Source: Acidobacteriota bacterium
GTDB taxonomy: Bacteria > Acidobacteriota > Terriglobia > Terriglobales > Acidobacteriaceae
Assembly (NCBI GenBank): GCA_021778845.1
Contig: JAJYBU010000008.1
Coordinates: 1 to 64,000, forward strand
DNA length: 64,000 bases
Reading direction: 5' to 3'
The notes below the pieces were generated by a model. That model searched no databases. It was not told the DNA's origin and was given only the letters and a program-made list of their open reading frames with translations. The position numbers were made by a program, and so were the translations under genes. Positions 57,200 through 64,000 of the stretch are shown here, one piece after another. The first letter of the stretch is position 1, and every line of letters starts with the position of its first letter.

Positions 57200-58201
57200 C
57201 TATTGACCGGTAAAGGGGTTGGGGGTGCCGGGGGTGCCGGCGGGGGGTGGGGGTGGATTGTAGGGCCGCTCAGGTTCGATGGGGCGCGCGGGGTCGGGGC
57301 CGGGGATGGGAATCTGGCCGCCGCGGAGGCCGGCGAGGATCTGGGTCTGGAAGTCGTTGGAGGCTCCCGGATTGTTGGGCAGGAAGAGGGTGTTGGTGCC
57401 GCCGCGGGTGCCGATGTCGCGGAGGGTGTCGAAGTACTGGGTGAGCAGGACGAGGGCCATGACTTCGCCAGCGGAGGAACCGGGGACGCCGTGCTGGAAG
57501 TGCTCGATGGAGGCGGAGAGGCCGTCGATGATGGCCTGACGCTCGCGTGCGATGCCGTTGCCCTGGAGGGCCTTGGATTCGGCTTCGGCCTCGGCTTGCT
57601 TGACCTTGAGAATTTTTTCGGCTTCGCCGCGGGCCTGGGCGGCGACCTGGGCGCGCTGCGCGGCGTTGATGTCGTTCATGGCGGCTTTGACTTTGATGTC
57701 GGGAATGATGTCGGTAACGAGCGCAGTGAGGATGTTGAAGCCGAAGCCGGACATGATGTTGTCGAGCTCGTTTTTGACCGCAACGGAGATGCCGGATTGC
57801 TGCTCGAAGGTCTCGTCGAGGGTGAGCTTGGGGACGTGGCCGAGGATGCTGTTGAAGACGAAGGACTCAATCTGCTTTTGCGGCGCAGAGAGACGGTAGA
57901 AGGCGTCGTAGATCTTGTCGTCGAGGACTTGATACTGAACGCTGACGGGGATCTGGACGAAGACGTTGTCGTGGGTCTTGGTCTCGACGGAGAACTGGGC
58001 TTGCTTGACCTGGAGATCGACGAAGAAGACGCGCTCGGCGAAGGGGATGAGGATGTGGGGGCCGGGGCGGGTGATGCGGTCGAACTTGCCGAAGCGCTCG
58101 ACGACGCCCGCGGTGAAGGTGCGCACTTGATAGTAGGTTTTGGCGATGAGGACCAGGACGAAGAGACCGATGAGGAAGATCAGGATGAAGATGAATGGCA
58201 T
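57200..58201 (-). CDS. SPFH/Band 7 domain membrane protein (stomatin-like)
   Basis: 333 aa. An N-terminal membrane helix (FIFILIFLIGLFVLVLIA), then the SPFH domain (VRTFTAGVVERFGKFDRITRPGPHILIPFAERV), a charged helix AEKILKVKQAEAEAESKAL that mediates oligomerisation, and a Pro-rich tail. Such proteins organise membrane microdomains. Ends shortly before the PAP2 pseudogene. The start fits, since the TM segment begins at once. Confidence 0.88.
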   Translation of the reverse strand: MPFIFILIFLIGLFVLVLIAKTYYQVRTFTAGVVERFGKFDRITRPGPHILIPFAERVFFVDLQVKQAQFSVETKTHDNVFVQIPVSVQYQVLDDKIYDAFYRLSAPQKQIESFVFNSILGHVPKLTLDETFEQQSGISVAVKNELDNIMSGFGFNILTALVTDIIPDIKVKAAMNDINAAQRAQVAAQARGEAEKILKVKQAEAEAESKALQGNGIARERQAIIDGLSASIEHFQHGVPGSSAGEVMALVLLTQYFDTLRDIGTRGGTNTLFLPNNPGASNDFQTQILAGLRGGQIPIPGPDPARPIEPERPYNPPPPPAGTPGTPNPFTGQ

Positions 58202-58334
58202 ACGTGCGCCCTTTCGCGGTACATGGCGAGGATATACCCGGTGCGGAGAGTGGATAGGCTCAAAGCTGTGTGGGCTCGTGATGGCCGGTGGAACTACAGC
58301 TCTCTCCGCTGCGCTTCGGCCCGGATGGCAGAGC

Positions 58335-58401
58335 TTGGGTGCGGTGATGGGTGCGCTACCCCACCCATCACGTAAATGCGCGTGATGAATGGGGCACCCG
58401 A
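58335..58401. repeat. Dispersed 'GGGTGCCCCAT' type repeat
   Basis: Read on the minus strand the gap contains CGGGTGCCCCATTCATCACG, then a second block TGATGGGTGGGGTAGC and ACCCATCACC. The half-palindromic GATGGGT/ACCCATC words suggest a foldable REP-like element just after the GH29 stop codon on that strand. Confidence 0.5.
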
Positions 58402-58414
58402 AGTTGCAGGTCGG

Positions 58415-60037
58415 TCAGGCGAAGTTGATGCGGAGAGCGATGCCGAGATCGGAGGCAGCGGTGGGCGTGGAGGGGAGGGTGACGCGGAGGCCGGTGGTGT
58501 CCTGGGTGAAGCGAAGGGCGTCGGCTTCGCGGCCAAGGAGGCGGACGTCGACGGCCTTTTCGGGTTGCTGCGGGCTGTTGGTGGCGAGGGATTGGATGAT
58601 GAGCTCGCTGCTGGCGGGCCAGCCCTGGACGAGGGCGTAGAGGGTTTTGCCTTTGGTGGTGAAGCGGATGTCCTGGGCGGTGAGGTCGGGCTGCTTGCCT
58701 TCGTTGGGGTCGAACTCCTTGCCGTTGGGCTTGATGACGACCTTGGTGGAGGGGCCTTCGCCGTGGATCTTCCAGGGGCGGGTGGAGTAGATGGCCTCGC
58801 CGTTGATTCCGGTCCACTGGGTGATGGCGGCGAGGATGCGGAGCTCTTCGGAGTCGGGCTCGCCGGAGGCGGGGAGTGGGACGTTGAGCAGCAGGTTGCC
58901 GTTCTTGCTGACGATGTCGACGAGCATGTCGACGACTTTCTTGGGGGTCTTGTAGGTGATGCCGAGCTTGTAGTGCCACTCGCCGATGCAGGTGTCGGTC
59001 TGCCAGGGGTGGGGATCGATCGCGTTGAGGACGCTGCGTTCGTGGTCGAGGACGCAGGAGGCGCCGTCGAGGCAGTCGGTGAGGGTCTTGCTGAAATAGA
59101 CGGCTTCACTGCGGCCTTCGTAGGAGACGGGGCCTACGTTGTAGAGTTCGGCGACGGTGCCGAGGCCGTACTCGCCGAACTCGATGCCGCCGTCGGTGTA
59201 GAGGAGGTCGGGCTGGTGCTGGTCTAGGAGGTCTTTGACGCGGTTGAAGTACTGGAGCTTCCACCAGTCGGGTGCGACGCGGCCCATGTCCTGGGCGGTG
59301 TGGGCGAAGTTGGCGGGCATGCCGGCGTAAGAGTGGTAGAGGTCGGCGAAGGCGGGGTTCTGGCCGTCGTAGGGGATGTTGGCGTAGGGGCCTTTGGTGT
59401 CGGCGAGGTGGGAGGGAGCGAACCAGTCGAAGGAGTTGGAGAGATGCTCGGAGACGCCGAAGCGGAGGCCGCGCTTGCGGGCGGCGGCGGCCCAGAGGCC
59501 GACGACGTCCTTGCGCGGGCCGGAGGCGACGGAGTTCCAGCGGGGCTGATATTTAGAGTTCCAGAGGTCGTAGTTGTCGTGGTGGACGCCCATGGAGAAG
59601 AAGTATTTTGCGCCGGCCTTCTGGTAGAGATCCATAAGATGCTCGGGGTCCCATCGGTCGGCGGTGAAGAGGTGGATGAGGTCCTTGTAGCCGACCTTGG
59701 ATTGCGGGCCAAAGCGCTTGAGGTGGTACTCATATTGCGCGGTGCCCTCGACGTACATGTTGCGGGCGTACCAGTCGCCGTCGCCGATGGCGGACTGCGG
59801 GCCCCAGTGAGACCAGATGCCGAACTTGGCGTCAGCGAACCAGTCGGGCGTGGTGTAGGCGCGGAGAGAGGCGCGGGTGTTGGTGAAGGGGCCGGGCGTG
59901 ATGCTGAGCGGCGGCGTGGCGGGTGATTGGCCGGGAGCTTGGGCGAAGGCTTCGGGCTGTGAGAATGCACGGCGCAGGGCGAAGGCGGGAGCGGCGCTGG
60001 CGAGGAGTTGCAGGGTCTTGCGGCGGGAGAGCTTCAT
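58415..60037 (-). CDS. Alpha-L-fucosidase, glycoside hydrolase family 29
   Basis: 540 aa. Twin-arginine signal (SRRKTLQLLASAAPAFALRRAF). The GH29 barrel shows WFADAKFGIWSHWGPQSAIG, MGVHHDNYDLWNSKYQ and QPDLLYTDGGIEFGEY, where the Asp is the nucleophile. A C-terminal beta domain follows (residues about 430-540). It releases fucose from glycans. The ATG at 60037 carries AAGGA upstream and begins the Tat signal; 23 residues further upstream lack similarity. Single gene on the minus strand. Confidence 0.9.
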   Translation of the reverse strand: MKLSRRKTLQLLASAAPAFALRRAFSQPEAFAQAPGQSPATPPLSITPGPFTNTRASLRAYTTPDWFADAKFGIWSHWGPQSAIGDGDWYARNMYVEGTAQYEYHLKRFGPQSKVGYKDLIHLFTADRWDPEHLMDLYQKAGAKYFFSMGVHHDNYDLWNSKYQPRWNSVASGPRKDVVGLWAAAARKRGLRFGVSEHLSNSFDWFAPSHLADTKGPYANIPYDGQNPAFADLYHSYAGMPANFAHTAQDMGRVAPDWWKLQYFNRVKDLLDQHQPDLLYTDGGIEFGEYGLGTVAELYNVGPVSYEGRSEAVYFSKTLTDCLDGASCVLDHERSVLNAIDPHPWQTDTCIGEWHYKLGITYKTPKKVVDMLVDIVSKNGNLLLNVPLPASGEPDSEELRILAAITQWTGINGEAIYSTRPWKIHGEGPSTKVVIKPNGKEFDPNEGKQPDLTAQDIRFTTKGKTLYALVQGWPASSELIIQSLATNSPQQPEKAVDVRLLGREADALRFTQDTTGLRVTLPSTPTAASDLGIALRINFA

Positions 60038-60151
60038 GGGGCGTTCCTTCGCGGAGGGGATGGCGCTGCGAGTAGAACTATATTGGTTTAGTGAACGTTT
60101 TCTCAAGCAGGGAGGGAGCCGCCGAGGGACTTGGAGCCTGCGAGCGTGGGA

Positions 60152-62362
<2,211 letters not shown>

Positions 62363-62515
62363 AGAGTTCTATTTTAGAGGGTCAGTGCGGCAGGCGCGCG
62401 CCAAAGGCCCAGAGCTGAAGCCCTTTTCGCCGGGAGCATGATTCAGCGGGCTGAAGACCGCTGTTCATCCGGCACCCGGTTCGATTGCGACACCGGGGTT
62501 CGGTAGGATGGAGGG

Positions 62516-63217
62516 ATGGTTGAGTTGAATGCGGTTGAGGCGCGGGTTTTGGGGGTGTTGATCGAGAAAGAGATCAATACGCCGGAGTACTATCCGCTGA
62601 GTTTGAATGCAGCGGTGAATGCGTGTAACCAGAAGAGCAGCCGTGAGCCGGTGATGGAGTTGAGCGAGGCCGAGGTGCGGACGGCGCTGTTTGAATTGGA
62701 CCAACTGGGGCTGGTGCGGACAATTGCCGAGACGCGGGCAACGAAGTTTGAGCATCGGGTGCGGGATGTGCTGAATCTGCGGCGGGATGAGGTGGCGGTG
62801 ATGTGTCTGCTGCTGCTGCGCGGGCCGCAGACCTCGGCGGAGTTGCGGGCGCGGACGGAGCGGATGTATGCGTTCGATGACAATGCGGCGGTGATGGCGA
62901 CGCTGGAGCGACTGGCGGCGCGGGAGGTTTCAGGTCAGGCTGAGCCGCTGACGCAGTTGATGCCGCGGCAGCCGGGAAGCCGCGAGGCGCGGTGGGTGCA
63001 TCTGCTGAGCGGGCCGGTGAGCGAGGTGGCGGTGGCTGCAGCCTCTGGAAGCGCGCGCCCTAAAGGCGAGACGCGGGGTGCGCGAGAGGATGAGGGTGAC
63101 GGTGGGGTGGGGTTGGCGCAGCGGGTGGAGGCGCTGGAGGAGATGGTATTCACCCTGGAGCAGCGGCTGTTTGCGCTGGAGCAGGCTGCGGAGGCTAAGA
63201 AGCCGGAGACAGACTGA
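62516..63217 (+). CDS. YceH/DUF480 family protein (UPF0502)
   Basis: 233-aa protein of two tandem winged-helix domains. Family pattern: LNAVEARVLGVLIEKEINTPEYYPLSLNAAVNACNQKSSREPVM, then LNLRRDEVAVMCLLLLRGPQTSAELRAR. A C-terminal linker of about 35 residues (SGSARPKGETRGAREDEGDGG) is longer than usual and may be repeat-derived; a coiled coil (LAQRVEALEEMVFTLEQRLFALE) ends the protein. The function is not established. The 3' end overlaps the convergent fabD end by 23 bp. Confidence 0.85.
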   Translation: MVELNAVEARVLGVLIEKEINTPEYYPLSLNAAVNACNQKSSREPVMELSEAEVRTALFELDQLGLVRTIAETRATKFEHRVRDVLNLRRDEVAVMCLLLLRGPQTSAELRARTERMYAFDDNAAVMATLERLAAREVSGQAEPLTQLMPRQPGSREARWVHLLSGPVSEVAVAAASGSARPKGETRGAREDEGDGGVGLAQRVEALEEMVFTLEQRLFALEQAAEAKKPETD

Positions 63218-64000
63218 GCAGCGTTTTTTCAAGGCTGGCGGGATCTTCGACGTTGGTGGTGGCGAGGGCTCGGTCGATCTGGCGGTTGAGGCCGGTGAGG
63301 ACTTTGCCGGGGCCGACTTCGATGTAATGGGTGACGCCGGATTGATGCAGAAGCCCGATGCACTCAACCCAGCGGACGGCGCCGGTGACCTGGCGGATGA
63401 GGGCGTCGCGGACGGCGTCGGCGGTGGTGAGGAGGCGGGCGTCGACGTTGGAGGCGACGGGGAAGGCGGGGTCGTGGAAGGGGATGGAGGCGAGGTGGGT
63501 GGCGAGCTGGAGCTGCGCGGGCATCATGAGCGGGCAGTGGAAGGGAGCGCTGACGGGGAGCATGACGGCGCGCTTGGCTCCGAGTTCCTTGCAGCGTTCG
63601 GCAGCGCGCTCGACGGCGGCTTTTGAGCCCGAGATGACGGTCTGGTCGGGGGAGTTGAGGTTGGCAGTGGCGACGACTTCGGGAGCGAGTTCGGCGGTGG
63701 CTGCGGCGCAGGCGGCTTCGATGTCCGCGATGGGGAGGCCGAGGATGGCGGCCATGGCGCCCTGACCGGCGGGGACCGCGGACTGCATGAACTGGCCGCG
63801 GGCGCGGACGGTGCGGACGGCGTCGGCGAAGGAGAGGGTGCGGGCGGCGACGTGGGCGGAGTACTCGCCGAGGGAGTGGCCGGCGGCGTAGTGGATGAAG
63901 AGGTGGCGCGCGTGGAGTTCGTGCTCGAGGACGCGGAGGGCGGCTATGGAGACGGTGAGGATCGCGGGCTGGGTGTGCTCGGTGAGCTTGAGGGTGTCGT
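63195..64000 (-). CDS. fabD: Malonyl-CoA:ACP transacylase FabD (3' part; 5' end beyond the window)
   Basis: Loads malonyl onto ACP for fatty-acid elongation. The frame continues to the window edge and includes the nucleophile motif GHSLGEYSAH, followed by RARGQFMQSAVPAGQGAMAAI, the SAPFHCPLM catalytic His segment and GPGKVLTGLNRQI. The N-terminal roughly 85 residues are outside the window. Its last 23 bp overlap the convergent yceH-like gene. The identification is safe. Confidence 0.95.
   Translation of the reverse strand, partial: DTLKLTEHTQPAILTVSIAALRVLEHELHARHLFIHYAAGHSLGEYSAHVAARTLSFADAVRTVRARGQFMQSAVPAGQGAMAAILGLPIADIEAACAAATAELAPEVVATANLNSPDQTVISGSKAAVERAAERCKELGAKRAVMLPVSAPFHCPLMMPAQLQLATHLASIPFHDPAFPVASNVDARLLTTADAVRDALIRQVTGAVRWVECIGLLHQSGVTHYIEVGPGKVLTGLNRQIDRALATTNVEDPASLEKTLLSLSPAS

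Overview
The window looks like chromosomal DNA of a GC-rich Gram-negative soil bacterium. My best guess is the Acidobacteriota, class Terriglobia (Terriglobus/Granulicella/Edaphobacter-like). This is inferred from the high GC, the YXWGXW-repeat protein, the DUF1648/DUF5808 membrane protein behind a short GntR regulator, several secreted glycoside hydrolases, and intergenic repeats of the 'TCATCC-GAGCG' type. No rRNA, tRNA, CRISPR array, phage or insertion sequence was seen.

Layout. 1-4914: the 3' end of dnaB, an L,D-transpeptidase, a polytopic membrane protein and two small proteins. 5381-9420: a sigma-54 activator, then a secreted DUF302-like protein and a FadL-type porin; a good -24/-12 promoter and paired palindromes lie between activator and targets. 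9676-18385: the most distinctive part, an ArsR-type regulator followed by TusA, an MvhD-like subunit, two HdrA/QmoA-QmoB-like flavoproteins, a small winged-helix protein, a QmoC-like membrane subunit, DsrE2 and a CoA-disulfide reductase fused to rhodanese. Together they read as a sulfur-relay module coupled to a quinone-linked Hdr-like complex. No HdrB, DsrAB, AprAB or Sox genes are present in the window. 18570-27525: an EF-G paralogue, a glutaredoxin, a HAD phosphatase, rpmI-rplT without infC directly upstream, a deacetylase, an SDR and a DprE1/DprE2-like pair.

27528-33254 is a minus-strand operon: circularly permuted ATP-grasp, nucleoside-hydrolase-like protein, alpha-E protein, acyltransferase, transglutaminase. 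This is the known ATP-grasp/alpha-E/transglutaminase peptide-modification set with two extra genes. 33379-47104: a PLC-like protein, typA, a higBA toxin-antitoxin pair with a palindromic operator, superoxide dismutase, a GH15 glucoamylase, an ABC-F ATPase, a DUF2237 protein, an HtrA-type protease, ada and icd. 47418-64000: a GH30 hydrolase, an acyl-CoA dehydrogenase, a flippase, dnaG, a YtrA-type GntR with its membrane partner, a YXWGXW protein, a PAP2 phosphatase pseudogene, an SPFH protein, a GH29 alpha-L-fucosidase, mnmG, a YceH-family gene and the 3' part of fabD.

Dispersed repeats are conspicuous. Hexamer-rich elements sit next to the EF-G-like gene, the flippase and dnaG. A 48-bp inverted pair flanks rpmI-rplT. 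Repeat-like sequence also appears inside the mnmG reading frame and has apparently been kept in frame as extra loops.
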